From Brucellaceae bacterium (lineage in GTDB: Bacteria; Pseudomonadota; Alphaproteobacteria; Rhizobiales; Rhizobiaceae), in assembly GCA_020637755.1 (NCBI GenBank), contig JACKJW010000010.1, forward strand, positions 27,331 through 91,330: a DNA stretch of 64,000 bases, given 5' to 3'. Below the pieces are notes generated by a model that searched no databases, had not been told where the DNA came from, and saw only the letters and a program-made list of their open reading frames with translations. Positions 19,431 to 27,717 of this stretch are shown piece after piece; the stretch's first letter is position 1; every line of letters starts with the position of its first letter. A program made the position numbers and the translations under genes.

Positions 19431-21004
19431 TTCTTCACGTCCGGGGCAAAGAACTGCGCGCTGTAGGTATCGCGCTCGTTGGACTGCTTGTCCTCCGCAG
19501 TGAAGCGGAAGCTGCTGGTCGCCGATTTCACATAGTCCTTGGGAAGCGACACGAAGACCTTCAGCGCGCGAACCTTATCAGGATCGACAGGGATGGCATA
19601 GCTGTCGCCGCCAAACTGGTCCAGTTCCTGGATATGCATGCTGGCGCCGGGCAGTCCCTCGATCTTGAGCAGGATGGTGCGCGGCTCGGGGATCATGTTG
19701 AGCAGCTTGACACTGTAGCCGTTGCGGATCGCCCCGTCGGAAAGCTGCACGAATTGCGGATTGCGGTCATGCAGGACGTTGAGTTCGAGACGGTCGCGAG
19801 ACCCCAGCGCGTAGAGCAATGCAAAGCCGATGGCTGACCAGGCACCCAGATAGACGAGCGTGCGCGGACGGGCCAGCACCTTCCAGCGGAAATGCCAGAC
19901 CTCCGGCCGCAGCTTGCCGTTATCGGCATAGACGCGGTTGGGGTCGGCAGGATGCTTGCCGTTTTCAGTCGCCAGCGACACGTTGTGCGAATAGGTGGCG
20001 AGCGTGGTGTAGGAAATCAGGCCGCGCTCCTTGCCCACCTTGTCCATCACCTGGTCGCAGGCGTCGATGCACAGCGCGCAGGTGATGCATTCGAGCTGGA
20101 GACCGTCGCGGATGTCGATGCCCATCGGGCAGACGGCCACGCAGGCATTGCAATCCACGCAGTCGCCGACCATCTCGCCGGCAGCCTTGGCCTTCTTGGC
20201 ATGGCGCGAGCGCGGTTCGCCGCGCCAGGCATTGTAGGTCACCGTCAGCGAATGCTCGTCCAGCATCGCTGCCTGGATGCGCGGCCAGGGGCACATGTAG
20301 GTGCAGACCTGCTCGCGCATGATGCCGCCGAAAGTGTAGGTCGTCGCAGCCAGGACCGCCACCGTGATATAGGCGATGGCCGGGGCCTTGCCGGTGATGA
20401 AGTTCATGGCCAGCGTCGGCGCATCGGCAAAGTAGAAGATCCACGCGCCGCCCGTCGCCACCGCAATCAGCAGCCAGATCGCATGCTTGATGACGCGCTT
20501 GGAGATCTTGTCGAAAGTCCAGGGCGCCGAATCGAGCTTGATACGCGCATTGCGGTCGCCCTCAATGAAGCGCTCCACCACAAGGAACAGGTCCACCCAG
20601 ACCGTTTGCGGGCAGGTGTAGCCGCACCATGCGCGCCCGACTGCCGACGTGATGAGGAACAGCCCCACACCCGCCATGACCAGCAGGCCGGCAACGAAGA
20701 AGAACTCCTGCGGCCAGATTTCGATGAAGAAGAAGTAGAAGCGGCGGTTGGCCATGTCGAGCAGGATGGCCTGGTCCGGCGCATGCGGGCCGCGGTCCCA
20801 GCGAAGCCATGGCGTCAGGTAATAGATGCCGAGCGTGATCGCCATGACGAGCCATTTGAACTGGCGGAACTGGCCCGATGCACGCTTGGGAAACACTTTC
20901 TTGCGCGCCGCGTAGAGCGGCTGGCGAACCTTCGGCGAGTTGACGGCTTCTGCTTCAAGCCGCTCGACATCGGGTTTTTCTTCGGTCGTGTTGGCCGTAT
21001 CCAT
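19427..21004 (-). CDS. ccoG: cbb3 oxidase accessory polyferredoxin CcoG/FixG
   Basis: The 525-residue membrane protein has several N-terminal membrane helices and a cytoplasmic ferredoxin-type part with two clusters: CVDCNACVAVCPMGID and CITCALCIDACDQVM. Additional Cys motifs WCGYTCPQTVW and CTYMCPWPR lie in the membrane part. It ends with an Ig-like domain. CcoG reduces copper for delivery to the cbb3 oxidase. I chose the ATG at 21004, which is preceded by CGAGGCAGAA; an upstream in-frame Met at 21052 is less well placed. An FNR-type box lies about 100 bp upstream. Confidence 0.95.
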   Translation of the reverse strand: MDTANTTEEKPDVERLEAEAVNSPKVRQPLYAARKKVFPKRASGQFRQFKWLVMAITLGIYYLTPWLRWDRGPHAPDQAILLDMANRRFYFFFIEIWPQEFFFVAGLLVMAGVGLFLITSAVGRAWCGYTCPQTVWVDLFLVVERFIEGDRNARIKLDSAPWTFDKISKRVIKHAIWLLIAVATGGAWIFYFADAPTLAMNFITGKAPAIAYITVAVLAATTYTFGGIMREQVCTYMCPWPRIQAAMLDEHSLTVTYNAWRGEPRSRHAKKAKAAGEMVGDCVDCNACVAVCPMGIDIRDGLQLECITCALCIDACDQVMDKVGKERGLISYTTLATYSHNVSLATENGKHPADPNRVYADNGKLRPEVWHFRWKVLARPRTLVYLGAWSAIGFALLYALGSRDRLELNVLHDRNPQFVQLSDGAIRNGYSVKLLNMIPEPRTILLKIEGLPGASMHIQELDQFGGDSYAIPVDPDKVRALKVFVSLPKDYVKSATSSFRFTAEDKQSNERDTYSAQFFAPDVKK

Positions 21005-21100
21005 TTCTGCCTCGTTCCTGCCGGTGCGCCCGCGCATCCGGTCTGCGGTCAAATTGATGCATCTTCAGGGCACGTTTAGTTTGGCATCCCCGAAGCCGCG

Positions 21101-21114
21101 TTGACATGGGTCAA
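21101..21114 (-). promoter_or_regulatory. FNR/FixK-type box upstream of ccoGHIS
   Basis: TTGAC-ATGG-GTCAA is a perfect dyad of the FNR/FixK class (consensus TTGAT-N4-ATCAA, with the C/G variant in each half). Its centre, about 103 bp upstream of the ccoG start, would place a class II transcript start near 21066 and a leader of about 60 nt. Confidence 0.72.
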
Positions 21115-21189
21115 ACAGCCGCGTCCGGCTTTGGGAGAAGGCCCGGCAAATGCGCGGCGTGCGCTGGCACGAATTGCCGCACCCCAATG

Positions 21190-21222
21190 AAAAACCCGGC
21201 GGATCGCTCCGCCGGGTCTTTT
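21190..21222 (-). terminator. intrinsic terminator of ccoNOQP
   Basis: The stem ACCCGGCGGA/TCCGCCGGGT has a GCGA tetraloop as read on the minus strand and is followed by a T-run. It lies just downstream of the ccoP stop and upstream of the ccoG FNR box, separating the two cbb3 operons. Confidence 0.85.
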
Positions 21223-21244
21223 CGTCTTGCTGGCCGGGAAAGGC

Positions 21245-22108
21245 TTACTTGCCACCACCCAGCGAATGCACGTAGACGGCCAGTTCCTTGACCTTGACGT
21301 CGCCGAGACGCGGCAACCAGGCCGGCATCACGCCGTGCCGGGGCGAACGCACCTGCGCGGCAATGGCGTCTTCGCCGGCACCGTAGAGCCAGAGCGAGTC
21401 GGCCAGGTTCGGCGCACCGGTCTCCTGCAGGCCCTTGGCGTCCTCGCCGTGGCACGATGCGCAGTTTTCCGCAAAGACCGCCTGGCCTGCCGTGGCAGCA
21501 GCAGCATCCGACGGCGTGCCCGACAGGCTGGCGACATAGGCCGCCACCTGCTTGATCTGGCCGGCATCGAGGATTTCACCAAAAGCCGGCATCTCCGAAA
21601 CCCGCGTATCGTCATCGGACGTGTAGCGGATACCGTGCGAGATGGTCTGGTGGATTGCGCCGATATCGCCGCCCCAGATCCAGTCATCATCGTTGAGGTT
21701 CGGATAGCCGGGGCCACCCTGTGCGCCCGAGCCATGGCACTGCGAGCAATAGACCTTGAAGGTCGACGCGCCTGCAGCAATGGCGAAGGTGCGCATTTCA
21801 TCGTTGGCGAGGATGTCGGCCACTTCCGTGCCCTTGATCTTCTCGACAAGCGTTGCGCGGGCGGCTTCGGCCTCGTTCATCTCGCTGGCGACGGCACCGC
21901 GGCTGGACCAGCCCAGCATGCCCTTGGTGTTGTCCGTCAGCATCGGCCATGCCGGATAGGCGATGGTATAGCCGATGGCCCAGATAATGCAGATGTAGAA
22001 GGTCCACAGCCACCAGCGCGGCAGGGGGTTGTTCAGTTCGCGGATGCCGTCCCACTCGTGACCGGTGGTCTCGACGCCGCTGACTTCGTCAATATGTTTG
22101 TCGCTCAT
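21245..22108 (-). CDS. ccoP: cbb3 oxidase subunit III, diheme cytochrome c CcoP
   Basis: The 287-residue protein has an N-terminal domain with a membrane anchor (WWLWTFYICIIWAIGYTIAYP near residue 33), then two cytochrome c domains with heme motifs CSQCH and CASCH. It passes electrons from soluble or membrane cytochrome c to CcoO and CcoN. It starts 3 bp after ccoQ and is the last gene of ccoNOQP. Confidence 0.97.
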   Translation of the reverse strand: MSDKHIDEVSGVETTGHEWDGIRELNNPLPRWWLWTFYICIIWAIGYTIAYPAWPMLTDNTKGMLGWSSRGAVASEMNEAEAARATLVEKIKGTEVADILANDEMRTFAIAAGASTFKVYCSQCHGSGAQGGPGYPNLNDDDWIWGGDIGAIHQTISHGIRYTSDDDTRVSEMPAFGEILDAGQIKQVAAYVASLSGTPSDAAAATAGQAVFAENCASCHGEDAKGLQETGAPNLADSLWLYGAGEDAIAAQVRSPRHGVMPAWLPRLGDVKVKELAVYVHSLGGGK

Positions 22109-22111
22109 GGC

Positions 22112-22264
22112 TTAGTCCTCTTTGAGCGGGATTTGTGCCGCCTCCTGGGCCGCGCGCTTGGCGCCCGGCCCGAAGAACACGGAGAGCACCACACCGGCGA
22201 ACACCACGGCCATGAAGAGCAGGCCCCAGCTGTCGGCGAATGTGCGCATGGTCTGATAGTCCAT
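22112..22264 (-). CDS. ccoQ: cbb3 oxidase subunit CcoQ
   Basis: This 50-residue protein has one membrane helix (residues 13-31, WGLLFMAVVFAGVVLSVFF) followed by a basic FGPGAKRAAQEAA segment, the normal CcoQ layout. It stabilises the interaction of CcoP with the CcoNO core. It sits 11 bp after ccoO and 3 bp before ccoP. Confidence 0.93.
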   Translation of the reverse strand: MDYQTMRTFADSWGLLFMAVVFAGVVLSVFFGPGAKRAAQEAAQIPLKED

Positions 22265-22275
22265 GACGTCTCTCC

Positions 22276-23022
22276 TTAGCGGTAGTTGGCTTCGGCGTCG
22301 TAGCTCTCGAAATCGACGAGCGTACCCAGCATCTGGAGATAGGACACCAGTGCGTCCATTTCCGTCAGCTTCTTCGGATCACCATCGAAATCGCCAAGCT
22401 TGGCCTTCGGGTAACGGGCCTCGACACCGGACTGGTCAGCCTCGGGATCGGCCTGTGCCTTCAGGTCGGCAACGGCATTTTCGATCATTTCATCCGTGTA
22501 GGGAACGCCGAGCAGCGCCTGGGTCTTCAGGTGCTCTGCCATGTCCTCCGCTTTCAGCTCCGTGGTGGCCAGGAAGCTGTAGCTCGGCATGATCGACTCG
22601 GGAACGACGTTGCGCGGCTCCATCAGGTGCTGCACATGCCACGCATTGGAGTAGCGGCTGCCCACGCGCGCCAGGTCTGGACCGGTGCGCTTGGAGCCCC
22701 ACTGGAACGGATGGTCGTACATCGATTCCGCGGCCAGGCTGTAGTGACCGTAGCGTTCCACTTCGTCGCGGAACGGACGGATCATCTGGCTGTGGCAGAC
22801 ATAGCAGCCTTCACGGATGTAGATGTTGCGTCCCGCCAGTTCGAGCGGTGAATAGGGACGCATCCCTTCCACCTTCTCGATCGTGTTCTGCAGCCAGAAC
22901 AGCGGGGCGATTTCGACCAGGCCGCCAATGGTGACGACGAGGAAGGAAAGAACGAGAAGCAGCGACGCGTTGCGCTCGATCTTTTCATGCTTGGCCAGAA
23001 GGCCTTTCTTTTCGGTAGCCAT
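22276..23022 (-). CDS. ccoO: cbb3 oxidase subunit II, monoheme cytochrome c CcoO
   Basis: The 248-residue protein has an N-terminal membrane anchor (about residues 17-40) and a single heme c motif, CYVCHSQMIRPFRDE, the hallmark of CcoO. The downstream segment GPDLARVGSRYSNAWH and the axial Met in NVVPESIMPSY are present. It starts 14 bp after ccoN with a GGAGGTCTTTCAAA site. Confidence 0.97.
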   Translation of the reverse strand: MATEKKGLLAKHEKIERNASLLLVLSFLVVTIGGLVEIAPLFWLQNTIEKVEGMRPYSPLELAGRNIYIREGCYVCHSQMIRPFRDEVERYGHYSLAAESMYDHPFQWGSKRTGPDLARVGSRYSNAWHVQHLMEPRNVVPESIMPSYSFLATTELKAEDMAEHLKTQALLGVPYTDEMIENAVADLKAQADPEADQSGVEARYPKAKLGDFDGDPKKLTEMDALVSYLQMLGTLVDFESYDAEANYR

Positions 23023-23036
23023 TTTGAAAGACCTCC

Positions 23037-24644
23037 TTACTCGGCCGGCGCCATGGCGGGAGCAGCGGACGGCAGGCCCTGTTCCTCGCGCTTGTGGCCG
23101 AGAATGGTCATGGTGATGTTATAGGCCATGATCAGCGCGCCCGTCAGGTAGAGCAGGCCGCCGAACGTGCGCAGCGCATAGTACGGATACATGGCAGCGA
23201 CCGACTCCGCGAAGGAGTAGACCAAGAAGCCCTGCTCGTCATATTCACGCCACATCAGGCCCTGCTGGATGCCGGCGACCCACAGCACGGCGGCGTAGAC
23301 CACGATGCCGAGCGTTGCGAGCCAGAAGTGCCAGGTAACCATTCGCAGGCTGTACAGCCGCTCGCGGTTCCAAAGCTTCGGCACCAGGTAGTAGATCGCG
23401 CCGAACGAGATCATGCCCACCCAGCCGAGTGCACCCGAGTGGACGTGACCGATGGTCCAGTCCGTGTAGTGCGACAGCGAGTTGACCGCCTTGATCGACA
23501 TCATCGGACCTTCGAAGGTCGACATGCCGTAGAAGGCGACTGCGATGACCATCATGCGGATGATCGGGTCGGTACGAATCTTGTCCCAGGCGCCCGAAAG
23601 CGTCATCAGGCCGTTGATCATGCCGCCCCAGGAAGGCATCCACAGCATGATCGAGAAGACCATGCCCAGCGTCTGCGCCCAGTCGGGCAGCGCCGTGTAG
23701 TGCAGATGGTGCGGACCGGCCCAGATGTACAGGAAGATCAGCGCCCAGAAGTGGATGATCGACAGGCGGTAGGAATAGACCGGACGCTCGGCCTGCTTGG
23801 GGATGAAGTAGTACATCATGCCCAAGAAGCCGGCGGTCAGGAAGAAGCCCACCGCATTGTGGCCATACCACCATTGCGTCAGCGCGTCCTGCACGCCGGA
23901 GAAGGCGGAGTAGGACTTGATGCCGAGGAACGAGACCGGGATCGCCAGGTTGTTGACGACATGAAGCATGGCAATGGTGACGATGAAGCTCAGGTAGAAC
24001 CAGTTGGCCACGTAGATGTGGGGTTCCTTGCGCTTCAGGATCGTGCCGAGGAAGACGAGCAGGTAGGCCACCCAGACAATGGTGATCCACAGGTCGACAT
24101 ACCATTCAGGCTCTGCATATTCGCGGCCCTGGGTGATGCCCAGCGCATAGCCGGTGGCGGCCATGACGATGAACAGCTGGTAGCCCCAGAAGACGAACCA
24201 GGCGAGATCGCCCCCGAACAGCCGGGCGCGCGAGGTGCGCTGGACAACGTAGAAGGAGGTCGCGATAAGCGCATTGCCGCCGAAGGCGAAGATGACCGCC
24301 GAGGTGTGCAGCGGACGCAGGCGGCCGAAATTGAGCCAAGGCTCGATGTTCAGGTCAGGCCAAGCCAGCTGGGCAGCAACGATGACGCCCATCAGAAAGC
24401 CGACGACACCCCAGAACATGGTCGCGATGGCGCCGTAGCGCACCGGGCCGTCCATGTAGCCGGACGTGTCTTTTTCGGCGGAGTGGAAGGAAGTGCGGCG
24501 CATCAGCAGGACGGTGCCGATGGCAAGCACGAGAGCGAGAATGCCCATGTGCGCCTGGAAGAGGCTGTCATGGGCGAACGCCGCGGCAAGCACAGCCAGG
24601 AATGTGGCGATGCCCATTGCGACGATTTCGGCCGCGAAAGTCAT
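23037..24644 (-). CDS. ccoN: cbb3 oxidase subunit I, catalytic heme-copper subunit CcoN
   Basis: The 535-residue protein has twelve predicted membrane helices and the CcoN-type His ligands in RPLHTSAVIFAFGGNAL, QWWYGHNAVGFFL, WAGPHHLHYTALPDW and the C-terminal DWTIGHVHSGALGW. It reduces oxygen at a high-affinity heme b3-CuB site and pumps protons under low oxygen. I use the ATG at 24644, preceded by GAGGGGGTCACATTC; the frame extends upstream through the promoter. A perfect FNR/FixK box lies about 100 bp upstream. Confidence 0.97.
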   Translation of the reverse strand: MTFAAEIVAMGIATFLAVLAAAFAHDSLFQAHMGILALVLAIGTVLLMRRTSFHSAEKDTSGYMDGPVRYGAIATMFWGVVGFLMGVIVAAQLAWPDLNIEPWLNFGRLRPLHTSAVIFAFGGNALIATSFYVVQRTSRARLFGGDLAWFVFWGYQLFIVMAATGYALGITQGREYAEPEWYVDLWITIVWVAYLLVFLGTILKRKEPHIYVANWFYLSFIVTIAMLHVVNNLAIPVSFLGIKSYSAFSGVQDALTQWWYGHNAVGFFLTAGFLGMMYYFIPKQAERPVYSYRLSIIHFWALIFLYIWAGPHHLHYTALPDWAQTLGMVFSIMLWMPSWGGMINGLMTLSGAWDKIRTDPIIRMMVIAVAFYGMSTFEGPMMSIKAVNSLSHYTDWTIGHVHSGALGWVGMISFGAIYYLVPKLWNRERLYSLRMVTWHFWLATLGIVVYAAVLWVAGIQQGLMWREYDEQGFLVYSFAESVAAMYPYYALRTFGGLLYLTGALIMAYNITMTILGHKREEQGLPSAAPAMAPAE

Positions 24645-24742
24645 GAATGTGACCCCCTCACGAGTCTGTACGGGTTGATCGACCGCGGAGCACACCCCCG
24701 CAATCTTCGAGCGACACATGCGCTGGCACCTGTCCGCCCGCA

Positions 24743-24756
24743 TTGATCTTGATCAA
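24743..24756. promoter_or_regulatory. perfect FNR/FixK box shared by ccoNOQP and the hemerythrin gene
   Basis: TTGAT-CTTG-ATCAA is the exact FNR/FixK consensus. Its centre at 24749.5 would place class II starts near 24708 (minus, ccoN, leader of about 64 nt) and 24791 (plus, hemerythrin, leader of about 34 nt). A TAAGGT element at 24781 is suitably placed as a -10 for the plus direction, so one box may serve both genes. Confidence 0.85.
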
Positions 24757-24824
24757 GGAAGGCGGCTGGAGCGCTTGGCATAAGGTCGATGTGCAGCAGC
24801 ATGGTGAAATCGCGGAGACCGTCA

Positions 24825-25346
24825 ATGAATGATTTTCCGGCCTCGCAAAAATCCGTGATTCCGGGTGGATTCAGCACCCGCTACGAGGGTGACCCGATCA
24901 CGGGCATGCGCAAGGCCCACAAGGATCAGCTGGAACTGTGCGACACACTCGAACAGATCGCTGATTCGCTGCCGGAAAATGTTGACCGCCAGCTCTGCCT
25001 CCATGCCGCCCGCGCGCTCTGGCCGCTGGTGCGCGGTGTCCACAGCTACGAGGAGAATGCCGTTTTCCCGAGGCTGGAGCGGATCCTAGCAAATGCCGAC
25101 GGCATAACGCATACGATCGCCCGGCTGAAACATGAGCACGCCCAGGATGAATGCTACGCCGAGGAGCTGACCGACACGCTTCTGAGGCTTGGCGCCGGCG
25201 ACAAGGGCCTCAATCACGAGACGGTCGGATACATGCTGCGCGGCTTCTTCGAGGCGACGCGCCGTCACGTCGCATTCGAGCAGGAACACCTTGTCATGCT
25301 GGCGCGCAACTCAGGCGCGTTCCCGGCCCCCGCTGTGACGAAGTGA
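24825..25346 (+). CDS. hemerythrin-domain protein
   Basis: The 173-residue protein is a HHE/hemerythrin-type four-helix bundle. The likely di-iron ligands are His in MRKAHKDQ near residue 32, His and Glu in GVHSYEENAVFPRLE near 68-77, His residues in ARLKHEHAQDE near 100, and His/Glu in RRHVAFEQEHLVML near 145-155. Such proteins bind oxygen, nitric oxide or iron. It is divergent from ccoN and shares a perfect FNR box, so it is likely induced at low oxygen. I chose the ATG at 24825 because of the CGGAGACC ribosome site. Confidence 0.88.
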   Translation: MNDFPASQKSVIPGGFSTRYEGDPITGMRKAHKDQLELCDTLEQIADSLPENVDRQLCLHAARALWPLVRGVHSYEENAVFPRLERILANADGITHTIARLKHEHAQDECYAEELTDTLLRLGAGDKGLNHETVGYMLRGFFEATRRHVAFEQEHLVMLARNSGAFPAPAVTK

Positions 25347-25365
25347 AGCAGGGGCTTGCAGGCGC

Positions 25366-26100
25366 TCAGAGGCTCGCGCAGTCCTCAAGACGCAGCATGT
25401 CATGAACCGTCACATGACGGTTGTTCTCGATCTCGATGACGCCGTCCTTGCGCAGCTTGGTGAGCTGGCGGCTGACCGTCTCGATGGTCAGGCCGAGAAA
25501 GTCGGCGATGTCGGCGCGCGTCAGAGGCAGTTCGAAGGTGACCGGCCCGTCTTCATCAAGCGCATTCGGATCAGCATGGACGGCGATGAGGTGCAGGAAG
25601 CTCGCCACCTTTTCGGCGGCCGTCTTGCGCCCCAGCGTCAGCATCCAGTCACGCGCTTCGTCCAGTTCCTTGAGCGTCTGCTCCAGCAGCTTGTGCTCAA
25701 GTTCCGGCGAATCCTTGATCATCCGGTCGATCAGCCCCTTGGAAAACGTGCAAAGTTCCACATCGGTTGCCGCTTCTGCGGAAAAACGGCTCGACTTGGA
25801 AAAGGGCCGCCCGAGGAAATCGGGCGCAAATTGCAGGCCGACGATCTGCTGGCGCCCGTCCGACAGCATCTTGGTCATCTTCACCACGCCGGAAATAACG
25901 TTGGCGTAGTTGGAAATATCCTGCTCCTCGGCCACCATTTCGGTGCCGCTATGAACCTTGCGGCGTGAGGAATGCTTGTTGAGCGTGACGAGCTGGTCGC
26001 TCGTCAATGCGCCGCACACGCCGCGATGCCGCGCTTCGCATGAACGGCAAAGCGCAGGCACATCGGAGTTGTGGATATCTTCGCGCACCTTTTTGTCCAT
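25366..26100 (-). CDS. fnrN: oxygen-sensing Crp/Fnr regulator, FnrN type
   Basis: The 244-residue protein carries the N-terminal Fe-S ligands Cys18, Cys21 and Cys29 (CRSC and GVC) plus a fourth central Cys117 in VELCTFS. This is the FNR/FnrN arrangement for an oxygen-labile [4Fe-4S] cluster. The C-terminal winged helix contains TRADIADFLGLTIETVSRQL, with the E-x2-SR recognition residues that read TTGAT. It likely activates cco, hemN, the hemerythrin gene and itself; an FNR box lies between it and hemN. Unlike FixK, it can sense oxygen directly. Confidence 0.93.
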   Translation of the reverse strand: MDKKVREDIHNSDVPALCRSCEARHRGVCGALTSDQLVTLNKHSSRRKVHSGTEMVAEEQDISNYANVISGVVKMTKMLSDGRQQIVGLQFAPDFLGRPFSKSSRFSAEAATDVELCTFSKGLIDRMIKDSPELEHKLLEQTLKELDEARDWMLTLGRKTAAEKVASFLHLIAVHADPNALDEDGPVTFELPLTRADIADFLGLTIETVSRQLTKLRKDGVIEIENNRHVTVHDMLRLEDCASL

Positions 26101-26208
26101 GAGGGGTTCCTACCAGCAGGACCCGGCAGGCGCCAGTGAAATTCGCCACAGGAAAGCTGGAGGGCGGGCAGGATGACGAACCAGCCCCTGCACACACCCT
26201 GATGCCAA

Positions 26209-26222
26209 TTGACCACGATCAA
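26209..26222. promoter_or_regulatory. FNR/FixK box between fnrN and hemN
   Basis: TTGAC-CACG-ATCAA has one consensus half and one C-variant half. Its centre at 26215.5 lies exactly 41.5 bp before 26257, with TAAGGC at 26245 as a -10 element, so it fits a class II promoter for hemN with a 22-nt leader. It may also mediate fnrN autoregulation on the minus strand. Confidence 0.78.
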
Positions 26223-26278
26223 GGTCACCTCCCCTGCCGCGGGCTAAGGCATGGCCGCAAACCGGTGAGGATTCGAGC

Positions 26279-27628
26279 ATGCAGGACGAAATGATCAGCC
26301 GTTATGCGGTGTCGGTTCCCCGCTACACCAGCTACCCGACGGCTCCTCATTTCTCGCCCCAGACCGGGGCTTCGGAACAGGAAGCCTGGATGCGCGCCAT
26401 CCCGGCCGGCGGTCACGTCTCGCTCTATGTCCACATCCCGTATTGCGACCGGCTGTGCTGGTTCTGCGGCTGCAACACCAAGCAGATCCGCCGCTATGAT
26501 CCGGTGCGCACCTATCTGGACCATCTCCACAAGGAGATTGCCCATGCCGGAACGCTGGTGCCGCAAACGGCCCGTGTCACCGCGCTGCATTTCGGTGGCG
26601 GCTCGCCCACCATGCTGGAAGCTGACGACATCCGCCGCCTCGGGGCGCAGCTTCGCGCAAGCTTTGCCTTCGCCGATGACGCCGAGATCAGCGTCGAGAT
26701 GGACCCGAATGACATGTCGGAGGACCGGTTCGACGCCTTTGCCGCCATCGGCATGACGCGCGCGAGCCTCGGCGTTCAGGATTTCGACCCAAGGGTTCAG
26801 GCCGCCATCAACCGCGAGCAGACCTTCGAGCAGACAAGATCGGTTGTCGACGGTGTGCGCGCCCGCGGCGTTGGTTCGGTCAATCTCGACATCCTCTACG
26901 GCCTGCCCCACCAGACGGTGGAAAGCGTTGCGGCGACCGTTCGCGCCTGCCTTGAGCTGGACCCGGACCGCATCGCGCTTTTCGGCTATGCCCACGTTCC
27001 CTGGATGAAAAAGCACCAGACCATGATCGGCGAGGACCACCTGCCCGGCACGCTGGAGCGTTACCGCCAGCAAGAGCATGCCGCCGAAATCCTGCTCGCC
27101 GCGGGATACGAGATCATCGGCTTCGACCACTTCGCAAAACCCGGTGATTCCATGGCCCTGGCCGCGAGGAACGGAACGTTGAAGCGCAACTTCCAAGGAT
27201 ACACCGTCGACGATGCCGGGACGTTGATCGGACTGGGCGCCTCATCCATCAGCCAGTATGCTGAAGGTTACATCCAGAACTCCCCGGCAACGGCGGACTA
27301 CCAGCGCCGCGTTGCCGAGACAGGGCTGGCCGCCGTGCGCGGTTATGAACTGACCGCGCAGGACCGCATGCGCGCCGCTGTCATTGAGCAGCTCATGTGC
27401 AATTTTGCTTTCTCGCGGGACTGGGTGACGGAAACCTTTGGCGAGATGGGCCGTGTGATCCAGGATGAGGCCGATTATCTGGCCGCAAGTGACCGCGACG
27501 GGCTTTTCCTGCGCGACGGTTCCATGTATCGCGTCACTGAAACCGGCAGGCCGTTCGTCCGCGTCATTGCCTCGCATTTCGACGAATATTTCGGCCGTGG
27601 TGCCGCCCGCCATTCCGCAGCGGTCTGA
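26279..27628 (+). CDS. hemN: oxygen-independent coproporphyrinogen III dehydrogenase
   Basis: The 449-residue protein is a radical-SAM HemN. The [4Fe-4S] cysteines lie in YCDRLCWFCGC (Cys56, Cys60, Cys63). Upstream is the substrate-binding YTSYPTAPHF motif near residue 17, and the SAM-binding GGGSPT follows near 107. It decarboxylates coproporphyrinogen III to protoporphyrinogen IX without oxygen, supplying heme to the cbb3 oxidase under microaerobic growth. It is divergent from fnrN with a shared FNR box and ends at a strong terminator. Confidence 0.97.
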   Translation: MQDEMISRYAVSVPRYTSYPTAPHFSPQTGASEQEAWMRAIPAGGHVSLYVHIPYCDRLCWFCGCNTKQIRRYDPVRTYLDHLHKEIAHAGTLVPQTARVTALHFGGGSPTMLEADDIRRLGAQLRASFAFADDAEISVEMDPNDMSEDRFDAFAAIGMTRASLGVQDFDPRVQAAINREQTFEQTRSVVDGVRARGVGSVNLDILYGLPHQTVESVAATVRACLELDPDRIALFGYAHVPWMKKHQTMIGEDHLPGTLERYRQQEHAAEILLAAGYEIIGFDHFAKPGDSMALAARNGTLKRNFQGYTVDDAGTLIGLGASSISQYAEGYIQNSPATADYQRRVAETGLAAVRGYELTAQDRMRAAVIEQLMCNFAFSRDWVTETFGEMGRVIQDEADYLAASDRDGLFLRDGSMYRVTETGRPFVRVIASHFDEYFGRGAARHSAAV

Positions 27629-27659
27629 GGAGGCCACACTGCCTGACGGCAGATGCGGG

Positions 27660-27691
27660 AACGCCGCGCGGATCGCTCCGCGCGGCGTTTT
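27660..27691 (+). terminator. intrinsic terminator of hemN
   Basis: Perfect 13-bp arms (AACGCCGCGCGGA and its complement) enclose a TCGC tetraloop and end in TTTT. It separates hemN from the convergent branched-chain ABC operon. Confidence 0.9.
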
Positions 27692-27717
27692 CATTTGGAA
27701 GGCAGGGTCGCCCGCAA

